Assembly (NCBI GenBank): GCA_030068145.1
Contig: JAPJBO010000226.1
Location: 210,533 to 274,532, forward strand
DNA from: Diplonema papillatum
Taxonomy: Eukaryota > Euglenozoa > Diplonemea > Diplonemida > Diplonemidae
DNA: 64,000 bases
Direction of reading: 5' to 3'
The notes below the pieces were generated by a model that worked only from the letters and a program-made list of their open reading frames with translations, did not search any database and was not told where the DNA came from. Position 1 is the stretch's first letter, and the number at the start of each line of letters is the position of its first letter. The translations under genes and the position numbers were made by a program. Shown here piece after piece: positions 41,930-53,059 of this stretch.

Positions 41930-42125
41930 TCGTGGCATGGCCAGCTGCTACCCTCGGCTACTACTGGCAATTGAAGCATGGGGGTTAGCTGATACCCTTG
42001 GCGGCTGAAGCATGGTGGCCAGCTGGTACCCTTGGCAGCTGAAGCTTGGTGGTTAGTTGTTACCCTCGGCAATTCTTGGCAATTGAAGCATGGTGGCCAG
42101 CTGTTACCTTCGGCAACTCAACGAC
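41930..42125 (+). repeat. Imperfect tandem repeat with gaagcatggtggccagctg units
   Basis: Four to five variable units of about 35-50 bases sharing gcatggtggccagctggtac and ccttggcagctgaagc variants. Non-coding. Confidence 0.8.
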
Positions 42126-42954
42126 GAGACAAACACTTCGCTTTGCCCGAACCTGCGGCATAATCCGACGGGGCACGAAGCCGATTTGCGCGGAAGAGCG
42201 AAAGATGCGGACGCTGCGAAGAAGGTGAACTCGTTGAGGCCGGGATGCCCTTTCGTACCTTTTTCTTCTTTCTTCTTTTCTTTTGAGACGGATATCTGTC
42301 TGTGAAGAACAGTCGACAGGCGCTTGGACAGTTGAGCGTTGACGGCGAGGCGTGTTCTTGACACACGATTGCACACAAAAGCGAGCCGGTTTCCCAACGG
42401 TCTCCGGGTCGTAAGACTTTTCTGCCCGGGCGCTTTTTTACTTCCTAGACCGCTGCGTCTTGTGCGCTGCTCGACCAACACATAGCATGTCCAGGCACGC
42501 ATGTATCGTATTACTGAGCCCCGTCACAACGACTGGCCTAGTGTCGCTCTGATTGCTGCCTCATGGCGTTAAAGCCGCCGACGCTTGGTAAAAGGCTGCT
42601 GGTGGCAATATTTTCGAAAGTCGACCGGGAAGCTCGCCTTGGCCCTTTTCCCCGCTCGTTTTCTATTCGGTGGGCACTTCAGGTTCGCCCGGGTTTGCTG
42701 GTCGGTGTCCAGAGCCCGACATGGCGAGGAAGGGAGGATCTCTCACTCCAACGACCTCTGCAGATCGGGCCCGTAATCAGTGGGGGGGAAGTTTTCTCTC
42801 TCGACTCCTCGGCTAGTGAAACAGCATGAAACAGAAACAACAGACGGCTCCAGAGAGTGCCATTGGAACCGGACCGCACGTGTACACAGTTTCCCAAAAA
42901 CGCTTTCGACGGTGTTACTTGACCGTGACAACAAGGTGCACGAGGGTTGCTCAT
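42126..42954. other. Gap downstream of the PPIP5K gene
   Basis: A minus-strand frame at 42502-42104 has an Arg/Ser-rich, targeting-peptide-like start (TRRSGLGSKKAPGQKSL) but no traceable splice partner or known domain. Nothing else recognised. Confidence 0.35.
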
Positions 42955-43063
42955 TTTGTTGAAAGCTTGCGCCCGGCACTAAACCCAGATTTGCCTGCGT
43001 TTCGTGTGGGCTGCAGCACACTTTCGAGTATTTCCTACGAAGCAGGTGCTCATGCAAATACAG
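42955..43063 (-). repeat. Family S repeat, minus orientation, downstream of PPIP5K
   Basis: Minus strand: gagcacctgcttcgtaggaa, atactcgaaagtgtgctgc, cacacgaaacgcag, atctgggtttagtgccgggc. Matches the copy at 51223-51094 almost throughout. It lies about 120 bases past the PPIP5K stop. Confidence 0.8.
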
Positions 43064-43183
43064 TAAAACGCAGCGAAGAAAACGGGTTTGACCAGCAAAC
43101 AGCGTCTCCGCGGGTGGAAAGATTGGAGGGTCCCGCTGCGCACCTCCCGCCCCCTCCCGACCAGCTCCCGCCGCGAAAACGGG

Positions 43184-46100
43184 CTACTGCTGCTGCTGCG
43201 CGGCATTTGCCTTCAGGGCCTCCGCGTCGGCCTCCTTCGCCTTCCGCTTCTTGTCCAGTTTTTGAGCGGCGAGCATGCGTTCCTCGAGCTGGAGCATGGT
43301 GATCTTCTCCTCCTGCATCTTGAGGAACAGCTCGTCGCGGGAGGGGCTGTTGGCCAGCGACGTCTCCTCCACGATCGCATGCGCCTCGCTGACGATCTTC
43401 TCGAAGTCGCTCGCGGCGAGGTTGTTGTGGATCCGGATCATCGGCGTCAGCGACGAGACGTGGTGGTCCTGCACGATGCCGAAGGCGTTGGTGTCGATCC
43501 CGTTCGAAAACAGCACCTCCATCTGCAGCCGCTCGGGCGACGTCAGCGGTTCGTCGCTGTACTCGTACACCTGTGAGTTGGCCGCATGTCTGACTGTCTT
43601 GCGCCGGAAAATCCAAACCCCCAAACCCTCTTCACTCCATGCTCAGAAAAGCAAAAAGAACCCGGCGGAGAAACATCCTGGATAAGGGGTACCCTCCAGG
43701 AAAGCGGGGTAGCTCCCTAGAGAGCTAAACTTGAGGATTTCAAACTTACCAAACCTCTAGATTCGGAGTCATAGGTTTATGTCTTTGCCCCAATATATTA
43801 CGCCTTCACCAGTCCGCCGGCCGACAGAACATGGCCATGGGAGGTGTTGGGTCGTAAAGATGTTTGGGAGCGCATGACCCACACGGACTGGCACTTTCTC
43901 GTGGTATGCGTTGCGGCCCCAATGGTGCGATCACAGAGCCGGCAAGAACCACGCATGAACCCGGCACAAAGCCGGCAAGCCCTGGATCGATCACACCGAG
44001 CTAGTCCGAGTTTCCCTTTTGAGAACATGCAACAACTGGCGGGTCTCCTCGAGTATTTCCTACCAAACAGGTGCTGGTTGCATTCAAGAAGAAAAATCAA
44101 GAAGAAAAGAGAAAAGATACCTTCATCACGATGTGCGAAAGGTAGTGCAAATGGATCGGATCCGCGACAACGTGGAACGGAGATTTCAACCCGGGCGTGT
44201 TGTAGAGCACGTTGTACAAGGCCGAGATGTGCGACTCAGAGGAGAAGTATAACCGAGTCCGGGGCTCCTCGAGCGTCGCGAGCTCCTGCAGGTCGATTTC
44301 CCACTGCGACAAGAGGGGGATGATGATCTGAGCGCCGATCAGGTGGCGGGATTCGGGCGTCAACCCGTACTCGCCGATCCCGACGAAGTTGTTGAGCACC
44401 TGCGCGAGTTCGAAGAGCGGGTACAAGTCCAGCGGGAACAGCGCCTCTTGGTTGTACGAGACATCGTAGGAGATGTAGTCGAAAATATCCGAGATTTTGG
44501 TGGTGTCGTAGACCTCGGTTTTTTTGCAGTAGAACCCTTCCGCGAGCTTCGTCCACCGCTGGCGGACCAGCGCGGAACTTTCCTCCCTGTGCAAGTTTTT
44601 GTCCTCCGGGATGTGCCCGATGAGCTCGTTCATCAGGCGGTGGCAGTGCTGCATCGCGCGCTTCGGGGTCTCCTTGAGCTGGCAGACGGCTTCGAGACCG
44701 GGCAGGTGGCCCCACTGCTGGACCTCGTTCGGGTCGCCGATGTTCATGACGCGGTCGATCAGCGACTTCGACGCCTCGATCGATTTTTTCGCCTTCTCCG
44801 TGTCGTCCAGCGAGCTGCAGATGTCACCTCCCCGCGACCCGCCGTTCAGCGACGAGACCTGCCAGTCCTCCTCGCACGCCACGGCGAACTCGATCGCGGT
44901 GTTCCGGACGCGGCGCTCGTTGTTCGAGAACACCTCGATTTTGCACGGCACCTCGCCGTCGGTCTTTCGCAGGACTCTTTTGTTGAACGCGTTGCCCAGG
45001 TTCCGCGCCTGCATCCGGCCGGCGTCGGTCAGCCAGCCGCCCCACTTCAAGATGACCTGCGCCTGGTTGACGACGAGCTCCCCTGTGTACGATTGCGGCT
45101 TCAGCTGCAGCTTCAGGCCTTCGGCCTCGCGTCCCATCACGCAGCAGATCGCCGCATACTTCTCGCGGTCGGCGGGGTTGGACTCGGTTTTCTCGAGCTC
45201 TGCGAACAGCTCCATCCAGCTGGTGAGCGGCTGCGTCGGGGAGTCGGTGCCCTTCATCACGAGCTCGTTGCGTTCGCCCGGCTCGGAACCGAACGCTTTT
45301 TCGATGATTTTCGCGTTCTTCGTCTTCAGCTTGATCTTCTGCTTCGGCGTGCGGTCGCCGTGCCGGAACAGCGCCAGGACGCCCTTCAGCTCCCGCTTGC
45401 CCGGGCGGTCGTGGATCATGCGCGACAGCCCGCGCTTCTGCATTTCCTCGAGGAAGATCTCGACGATGATGGAGCTCGCGGTGTTGTAGTACTCGGTGTT
45501 GCCTTTGACGAACGACCAGCCGTTGACGTCGCAGACGAACGACTGCCCCTCGGTCCGCAGCAGGTCGAACCCGCAGACCCGCTGCCGGAAGACCTTGACG
45601 ATCTTCCGCGCCACCTGCCGCTCGTCCTCGTTGAGCGGCATTTTGTACCGGATCTCCTTCCCGTTCTTGTCCCTCTGCACCTCCCCGTCCACCACCGGGG
45701 ACTTCCTCGACTCAGCGTGCGCGTAGTCGATGCCGACTGTGTACACCTTGACGTCCTGCGCGTCGCTCGTCTCGACGAACGTCTCGTAGATGAACGACCC
45801 CTCGGTTCTGATGTTGTTGACGCCCGGGTAGAACTCGGACGATTTGTTCCCCACCTTCCGGAATAGGTGCCGCGACCCCTTTCCGTCCCTGTAGTAAATC
45901 CGGATGTTGTGGTCTTCCGAGTCGACCGGCTTCTCGACGAACGGCTTGTCGACCCGCTTTCCGTTGATGACGATGTGGTTCTCGAACTCTTCGATCGTCG
46001 GGGTTTTCCCGTCGTCCCTGTCGCAAATGACGTGATACACCACCGGGATGTTGTTGCGGACCAGCGCGTGGTAGACGGATCGTCTGTCCAGGAGGACTGC

Positions 46101-46397
46101 TTGCTCGCGCGGCTCGGTGAGGAAGAAAGTTTCGTGGTGCATTTCGGCGTAGCGGACCGCCTTGTCGAGGGGGAACCCGAACGAAAAAAAGGGGATGCAG
46201 CAGTCCACGCGCGGCCACGACTCGGGAGGGTCGTTGAGGATCATCGGCTCGGAGAAGAGCACGATCTCGAAGTGGCCGGACGCCTTGATCCGTGAGAGGA
46301 ACTCGAGCATCGGCTTGCTCGACTGCTTCTTCGCCATGCAGCAGATGCCCAGCCGGATCTTACCCGTGCCGAACATCGCGTAGTTCGGCGGCGACAT
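43184..46397 (-). CDS. PPIP5K: Diphosphoinositol pentakisphosphate kinase (PPIP5K/Vip1), kinase plus phosphatase-like domains
   Basis: Exons 46397-44121 and 43570-43184 (phase 0; gtatct donor, cacag acceptor) give about 887 residues. Residues about 12-330 are the ATP-grasp kinase: KIRLGICCMAKKQSSKPM, FFSFGFPLDKAVRYAEM, KPFVEKPVDSEDHNIRIYY, VYTVGIDYAHAESRKSPVVD, CGFDLLRT and FVCDVNGWSFVK. At 345-354 is RHGDRTPKQK, the histidine-acid-phosphatase motif, and later YFSSESHI, both typical of Vip1 proteins. The second exon completes the fold (LSHIVMK-VYEYSDE, EVLFSNG) and ends in a basic coiled tail with a Gln run. It makes and turns over 1-position inositol pyrophosphates. The frame is open upstream to 46589; the ATG at 46397 is preferred because homology starts there. 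The intron holds a family S repeat. Confidence 0.95.
44008..44089 (-). repeat. Family S repeat, minus orientation, in the PPIP5K intron
   Basis: Minus strand: ccagcacctgtttggtagga, aatactcgaggagacccgcc, agttgttgcatgttctcaaa. It begins about 30 bases after the 5' splice site at 44120. Confidence 0.7.
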
Positions 46398-46589
46398 GGG
46401 CGACGGGCACGAGGCCACCCGCCATGCTGCAGTGTGGTAATCCTGCATCAGAAGGACCACACTTTTCTTTTTCCTTTGCGCTTTGTGAGTTCCTTTTGGG
46501 GTTTCCCGGCGATATTCGCTCAGTCGGTTGCCTGTGAATTGGCGGCGTTCTTTTGGTTGGATGTCAAAGTATTTGGTCGCTCGCATCAC

Positions 46590-48250
46590 AGCTGCTGATC
46601 TGCTGTGATGGTCTGCGAGTTTGCAAGAGGAACGCCAACGTTTGAACGTTTAGCGGATGCGTTTCCGGGGCTAGGGGGTGAGCTCAGGCGCAGCCTGTCT
46701 GGAGAGTGAAGCGAACAACGTATGCGATGTGCAATATACATCGCATGTATGTGCTAAATCTGCCGCCTTCGCGTATTGCACGCAGCATCTTGTCCTGCAT
46801 GCACTTGTTTGCATGCTTCGTGCTCCCTTCCGGCGGGTTTGTGATGCCGGGCAGAGCGATTGCTCGCCTTTTTGCACAAGCTTAAGACACCCCGTGGGAC
46901 TCGGCGAGTGCAGAACGGGGGACAAACCGCACTGTTCGCGTGCGAAAAAGTCTATCTCCTCTCTTTTGCTCGTTGAAAGCTCTGCGCACAGTTCCGGCGC
47001 CATCGCGTGTGCCACGCAAAGCAGAAAGGCGAAAGGGGGTCGAGAGAAGCGGGGAAATCACAGCGGGAAAAGAAGAAAGCGAAAGAAAAAAACAGGAGAG
47101 GAATACCGTCGGCGGGGTCTCCTCGGAGAGTTGGAACGTGCTTGGACTAGGCTCTATTTGGACGGCCGTGTGCTCAACATCGTGTCCTATCTGCTCCATA
47201 GTGCGGTCCTAAACCACACGGCGACGGACCGTAGCGCAGAATGTGAGCATCTGCACCAAAGATAACGATGCGAGTCTAGCTCGTCTTTCAATAGCCCATC
47301 ACAGCCCAGAACTACCCCCGTAGGGTGGTGGGAAACTCCCGATCGACGGCACAGAAAAGAAATGAGACAGAGAAAGCAACACAAAAAAAAGAGGAAGAAG
47401 AAAATATTTGAGACAATTGAAAGGGGGGGAGGGGGGGTAAACGGATAAAACGAGGAAAATTCTTTTCGTCTAAAGGGTATACAGGGTCGATCCGAACCCC
47501 ATTGAGAAACTGCCGGAGTGGGTGCGGGTGGCCACGTCTACGTGGCATTCGGTCAATTCCCTTGTGTATCAGCAGAGTACTACGACGGCAATCTGATCAT
47601 CTTGGATCTCCACATGTTCATACGAGTAGAGTCGGTAGGGAAGCGAAACGGAGGAAAACGAAAAAGAGATGAAGCGTCCAAAGGAAGCCCCAAACCGCAT
47701 CCGAGTAAAAGAAACTCGCTCTGACATATTACGGGCGGTGCGTTCTGGGTTCGTGTACTCCTCTTTGGAACTTCTATGCTCCTCAGCAGTGCGATTTGTG
47801 AAGTTTCTTTTAAAAGCTCGTTTGCTTGGCCGCACTTGCATCCCACACAGCATGACGGAAAGGTGCAGGCTTGTTTCCACTTGTACACGAAAGAACATAG
47901 TGAAAAACGAAAACAGGGTATGGGGCATTAACAACAGGTCTCTCGTTCGTGGCGGTATTGGGATGAAGAAACGTGAACTCGAACGTGAAACCCTTAGGAG
48001 GCGGGGGAGGGGGGACGAATGGGAGAGGGTTGAGTGTGTGAAAAAAAAGTGCTGCTCCTGTTGCTGGCTCCCCAGGTGCGCGTGCACGCATCGGACGATG
48101 ACTCGTTGTATTACTGGATGACTGGGAGCAGAGAAGTGGTGCGTCAGGTCCCCCATTCAGGCCTTGTTAAGGATTCCATGGATTATCCGACCAGGTTTCT
48201 GATCATCTGGTCGGGGTGCTGCAGATTTTGGTGTTCCCCCCTGGGCAAGC
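46590..48250. other. Gap between PPIP5K and the 18S fragment
   Basis: Contains purine-rich low-complexity stretches (47090, 47380-47430, 48000) and small inverted sequences. Short open frames only, nothing recognised. Confidence 0.5.
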
Positions 48251-48254
48251 CCGC

Positions 48255-48525
48255 AAGAGCTTCTGCCCTATCAGCTTTTGACGGTAGTGTAGTGGACTAC
48301 CGTGGCTGTAACGGGTAACGGGGAATTAGGGTTCGATTCCGGAGAGGGAGCCTGAGAAACGGCTACCACATCTAAGGATGGCAGCAGGTACGCAAATTGC
48401 CCAATAGCAACACTGCTGAGGCAGCGAAGAGAAATAGCCTCGACACGTACTTAGTACGTTAGAAGCAATGGATGATATCTAAACCTGTCAATGAACACAA
48501 GCATCTCGCCGGCGCTGGTATGTAT
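48255..48525 (+). rRNA. Fragment of nuclear 18S rRNA (5' domain)
   Basis: Includes gccctatcagcttttgacgg, gtaacggggaattagggttc, gattccggagagggagcctg, agaaacggctaccacatcta and gcaaattgcccaat, the universally conserved 18S run from the helix-11/12 region onward. After that comes gaggcagcg and agaaatag, then a diverged stretch up to about ggcgctggta. Roughly 270 of about 1900 bases are present. No other 18S domains are adjacent, so this is an isolated fragment, either an inserted pseudogene or part of a scattered rRNA. The diverged part resembles Euglenozoa. Confidence 0.85.
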
Positions 48526-48938
48526 TTAGAACGCCTGAATATTCAGCGGTTGCCTGCAGGCGTGCATCAATTGATATGAAAACCGTCTCCCGAGAGAGAA
48601 TCGGACGCACCGTGAACAGAAAAGGGGGGGGTTCAAAAACGTGGATGGTTTTGGGCTCTAGAACTAGGGAGAGGGATGGGTTGGATGGGGGGTGGTTGGA
48701 ACGGATGTGTGAGAAGGTGCTTGGAGAAGGCTCGCATGATTATTTCTTCTTTTTTTTTTTTTTTTTCAGGGAAAGGCAAGGAGAAGAGGGGAAACAAATC
48801 TAGAGGGGGGGTGAGGGGACAAATATCTACGGCGGGGAGGGCGGGGGGGTCTCTGTTAAAGGCTGCTTGCCATTCCCAGCGAGCCCCTCTATTCGTTCGT
48901 GAGCTTTCGGGTTGCAAGTTTTTGGTGTTGTTGGTCCT
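48526..48938. other. Gap between the 18S fragment and cyclin 1 stop
   Basis: Includes a T-run at 48750 and G-rich runs; probably the cyclin 1 3' flank. Nothing recognised. Confidence 0.5.
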
Positions 48939-49644
48939 TCATAGCTCCGCGTAGGCGTCGAATTTGCGGGCGACGCCGCCGTAGCGCGGGTGGCTGTACT
49001 TCTTGCGAACTGCCGCAAAACGCAACTTCGGCACCTGAGTGGGTGAGTGGGAGTGGATGGGAGAGGTTGCTACCCGTGCGTTCTCAGAAGCGACGCAATG
49101 ACATAGTGCGGCGAGGGAAACCCCAGCAGCGCGGTGCAGTGAATCAGGACGTCAAAATTTCAGCCCCTTGAAACCAGAGCGAAGAGCAACGGAAAGTTGC
49201 GCGTGGTTCTTCTTCGTCAACTCACTCCCGCCAAGCCAGTCTGTGCTCTAAGGGTTCTAGCGCTTTTCAAAGTTCCCTCACGTTACGGCCGCTGATCCTT
49301 TTCCCTGAGGGAAGTTCACTACGTCAGGGAAGTCGGCAAACTGGATCCGTAACTTCGGGAAAAAGATTGGCTCTGAGGACACATGCGGGATTGTCAGTGC
49401 GGGTCAGGTCTGGGCTCAGATTGAAGGTGCTGTGAGTGGCGCTCTCGGGTGCTACCCGCGGCTCCTGATTTATTCCAGGCCGTCTTGCATGTTGTGCCCG
49501 CAATGAAGTGTCAGCTTGGAACTGCTACGAACAAGAGGAATCCAACTGGTTAATTAAACCACAGCATTTCGCTTCATCACAGCGGTGGCGAGTGGAATGT
49601 GACTTCTGCCCAGTGCCCTGAATGTCAACGCTGAGAGATCAGGT

Positions 49645-49704
<60 letters not shown>

Positions 49705-52700
49705 TTCTAGTTAAAGACGCGCATGAACCGACCAATGAGATTCCTTCTGTCCCTACCTACTACCCCGGAGCCTAGTGGAGTTTCACGCGAGCTTTCACAC
49801 TGAAACCCCCCGCCCACCCACCTGATTTCCTGGACTGTTTCCGGTTCTAAGGAGTCGCTGTTCTTTGAGTCTCCGGGTTGGCACGTGACGCGTTCTCTTT
49901 TCCTCTTTCCCCCCCGGCAACAGCTCGTGTCGGACTACCACCCTACCTGCAAGCCGCATCGGTGGTCGACCCTTTCTTCGCTGTTTCTCGCGAAACGGGG
50001 GGTCGGTCCTGCTTTAGGCTATGCCAGGTTCTCCCGACTCCCACTCTCATGGTTAGAACAACAGTGTGCACAAACTCAAGAGGTCTAGCCAACTATTCCC
50101 TGCAGTATAAGCATGTTGTGCGCACTACGGATCGTGGGGCCGTGCGCGAACTTGAGACGACAATCACGCACGGCAGTTATGTGGATCTAGCGTGCCCGTC
50201 GCGTGCGGGTTTGCCGGGTCAAATTTTGACGGTCGACCGTGATCCGCCTATAAAGTTGTTAGGGCTAGAATGCAAATGATCCGTGGCGATAATCTGCATC
50301 GCCGGCGTCGCGGTTGTCTCCTCGCACGCGATGTGTCCAACAACGAAAACGAGCCTCTTGTTTTGCGGTCTGGAACTAACGGAGCACAATCTTCGGCGAC
50401 CGCCATGCTCTCCGGTGTCTTGAAATGGAAAGTGCAAACCTTCTTGATGTAGTCGTCAAGGACGTCAACGATCTCGTACAGATCGCATTCGTAGTATCGC
50501 GAAACGTCCTGATGAGCTGCTGTCCAAACGTTCTGCACACCCAGGATACGGCGCGAGAGATAGATGGCGGCGGCGGCCTGTTCAGTTCAATTGTCTCGTG
50601 CATGTACAAGCCAGACGACAGCATATGTTCTCCGAATTCTCGCCAACTTTTGAGGTGCAACCGTTGTTCCGGAACTTCTCCATGCAACTTACCAAAGCAG
50701 GTCCGCGAGATGCGCACAAACAAAAGAAGACGCAAAATAGACGCCTCCACAAAGGAGGAACCGGCCGTTTTTTTAGCTGCAACGGATACTGTCAAGGGAA
50801 GCAGAAATTGGGTCGCAAAAATACTCGAGGGACTGCCTTGTGCTTATTTTACATAAGCGCCAGCTTGAAAGGAAATGCTCGACGATGCTGCCCAACTAAG
50901 AACAGAAGGGATTCCTAGTGCTGTAACTACCGAACCACGTGTTGAACGGACGTGAGGTCATGCGGGTCTACCCCTACACGACAAATCACACAAACACAAC
51001 AGGTCAAAGTCCTGAGTGAGAAAACAACACACGTTGGTGTAAGCGAAGAACAACAGGGCTGGAGAAACAGTACCACTGCAAGGTGGGTCCTGTTCGTGCA
51101 ACGCTTGCGCCCGCCATTAAACCCAAATTTACTTGTGTTTCGTGGGCTTGAGCACATTCTTATTTTGAGATTTTGCAACTGGCAGCCTCCTCAAGCATTT
51201 CCTACAAAGCAGGTGCTTGTACAAAAAAAAAGGGGGGATTTACCTGCATGGCCGGAGGGTATCCCGTGGTTCGGCCGCACATCAGGATCTGTTCGGCCAA
51301 GTACTCAGCGCCAAACTTCAGCGTGTCGACACGTTCGAGCCTCTGCAGGTTGACCAAGAACTGCCACATCACGGGCACGGTCAGGTTGTATTCAAGCTCG
51401 ACGAGAACCTGTCTTTCCATCTGTTCGGGGGTTCGTTGTAATGGGGTCTCGCGTTTGGGGAATTGAGAAGGGCGAAAAGGTTTACGGAAACCCCTGTCGT
51501 CTGTCGGTAGTGCGCTAATCTCTCGTTTGGAGGGGAATCCTAGTTTAGTGTTCGGGCAGAATTTTGCCTCTCGTCTATGTTTGGTGCCAGCATCAAGTCT
51601 TCGTTAGGTAGCGGGCCTGGGGTGTGTTTTCAGGCCTCTTCGTACTTGGGTAGCTTTTGGTTTTCTGGTTGCTGTCACGTGTGGATGCGCATCCGTGAAA
51701 CTGCGCTTGCGGCTTTTGTGACCGACACCAGGTCCACTTTGTAGTGAAAGTGGTACTGGGCCCGGGTTTTAGCGTAGGCATCAGTTTGCAAGTACTGCAG
51801 AAGCTTTGCAGTGGCTGTGGGTGCGCCAAGAGACGTGCGCCGAGGCTTGGTGTGCTCGGTACGCGACATCACTTTCTCGTTCCGCGAAGCGCCCCCTGAT
51901 GCAGATGGAGTGGCGGTATCGTTCCACTGAATGGGGTATGATTCAAGCGGGCCGGCTATTCGCTTGAAGTTCTGCAACGGAGGCAAGGTCCCAAGCTGAA
52001 CAGGCGTTCCAGCTCACCGACAGTCGTTTGCGGGTTCTCGTACACTGTAATACGCGCAGATACAAGGGCATGATCGTCCCCACAACCTTCCTCCGGAGGG
52101 GTGCCGAATGGCGGAGAGATAAAGGGCATACCGTCAGAATCTCGCTGCGGGTGTACGTGTTGGCCGAGATGTGCACAAAGTCCCGCACCTCGGGCGGCAT
52201 GATGTCTTCGTATTTGCAAGCGAGCATCATCGCCACGCAGCCGAGGAGCTGCAGCCGCTTCTTCTCAACAGGCTGTGTGTGCGTGAATGTGTTCGCTTCC
52301 TTGCGTCGCAGTCCCCGTTTGGGCACGCGTGTGCGCTTAAACGCCTCCCGCCGGTCAGGAAAAGGCAGCTAGGAAGTTGGGGGGTGGGACTACGCTGGAC
52401 AGCGTTGTATTGCAACGAGCACTCTCTTCTTTGATGCCTACCGCTCTGTGCCAACCGGTTGCTGTAGGACAATGGTTCGAACCAGGGCGGCTCCCTGGAC
52501 CTGAATCTGAACAAGGTTTCGGGGCGTAGTATCTCGATCGAACTGAGCCACGGGCCTCAGGTTTCTAGTAAGAACTTTCTTCCCTTCCCTCGTTCCGGGC
52601 TGGCAGAGTGACTAGTTTCTTTACTCAGGTGCATCGATCGGCAAGCATTGCGCGCTTCGGCCGGCATTGGAGATGAGAGAAGGCTGAGCATACTTGTCGG

Positions 52701-53059
52701 ACGAGGTACCTGTCGAGGAGGTTCATGGCCAAGTAGAGGGTCTCCGGGCGGCACTTGTACTTGAGGTGAACGTCGACGAGCCAATCGACGAGGATCGCCC
52801 GCATCTTGTCAGTGACCTCTACTTGGCAGATGGACAGGTGGCTGTGGGACACTTGCGTGGCGGCTTGCGCCTTGTGCAGGTAGTCCATGATCTGCTCGTG
52901 GTAGGCGGCGACTTTGTACGCCGGTTCGGGCAGCGCGGGCGCCGGGGCCTGCATGCGCGAGATCGAACTGTAGAGCGCGGGCTTTTCGAGCATCGGCGAC
53001 ACATTGGCTCGCGTCGTTATGTCCCCCAGGGCCTGGCGGCTCGTTTCTCCGACCATCAT
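48939..53059 (-). CDS. Mitotic A/B-type cyclin 1 (five exons)
   Basis: Exons 53059-52694, 52272-52132, 51420-51244, 50577-50440 and 49034-48939, all phase 0, total about 305 residues. RQALGDITTRAN near the N-terminus is a destruction box for APC/C-driven proteolysis. The cyclin box starts MRAILVDWLVDVHLKYKC and LYLAMNLLDRYL, then LQLLGCVAMMLACKYEDIMP, PEVRDFVHISANTYTRSEIL, MERQVLVELEYNLTVP, and the second fold AAAAIYLSRRILG and PKLRFAAVRKKYSHPRYGG. The N-terminus is short for a B-type cyclin. It would bind and activate a cyclin-dependent kinase at G2/M. Donors are gtatgc, gtatgc, gtaaat and gtttgc. Intron 3 consists largely of family S repeats, and intron 4 holds a 28S rRNA fragment and a retrotransposon tail. 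Confidence 0.92.
49330..49775 (+). rRNA. Fragment of nuclear 28S rRNA (around domains IV-V)
   Basis: Recognisable runs: ggaagtcggcaaactggatc, cgtaacttcgggaaaaagat, tggctctgagga, gaatgtcaacgctgagagat, gcgcgggtaaacggcgggag, taactatgactctcttaagg, tagccaaatgcctcgtc and gacgcgcatgaa, in the 28S order. Variable parts differ strongly from animal or fungal 28S. It stops matching near ctacctactacc. It lies in the last intron of cyclin 1, antisense to it. Either a pseudogene piece or a genuine fragment of a broken-up LSU rRNA. Confidence 0.85.
50262..50338 (-). repeat. Solo 3' tail of retrotransposon family 2
   Basis: Matches 19615-19545 (gttagaatgcaaatnatc, gtggcgat, ggtgtcgcggttatctcttc, gatgtgtc) with scattered changes. 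It lies about 100 bases inside the last intron of cyclin 1, in sense orientation, consistent with an extremely 5'-truncated insertion. Confidence 0.6.
50846..51052 (+). repeat. Family S repeat, plus orientation, in cyclin 1 intron 3
   Basis: ttacataagcgccagcttga, aaggaaatgctcgacgatgc, tgcccaactaagaacagaag, gacgtgaggtcatgcgggtc, acacaaacacaacaggtcaa. It is very close to 54437-54632. It faces the minus-oriented copy at 51223-51094 in the same intron. Confidence 0.85.
51094..51223 (-). repeat. Family S repeat, minus orientation, next to the cyclin 1 intron 3 donor
   Basis: Minus strand: ttgtacaagcacctgctttg, taggaaatgcttgaggaggc, tgccagttgcaaaatctc, cacgaaacacaagtaaattt, gggtttaatggcgggcgcaa. 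It begins about 20 bases after the 5' splice site at 51243. Confidence 0.85.

Noticed and set aside
44343..45866. Long plus-strand open frame (507 codons)
   Set aside because: Antisense shadow of the PPIP5K exon.
49878..50279. Plus-strand ORF after the 28S fragment
   Set aside because: Lies in the cyclin 1 intron; partly overlaps the antisense retrotransposon tail; no domain recognised.
52440..52510. tRNA gene suggested by ggttcgaacc
   Set aside because: No A-box and no cloverleaf pairing around it.
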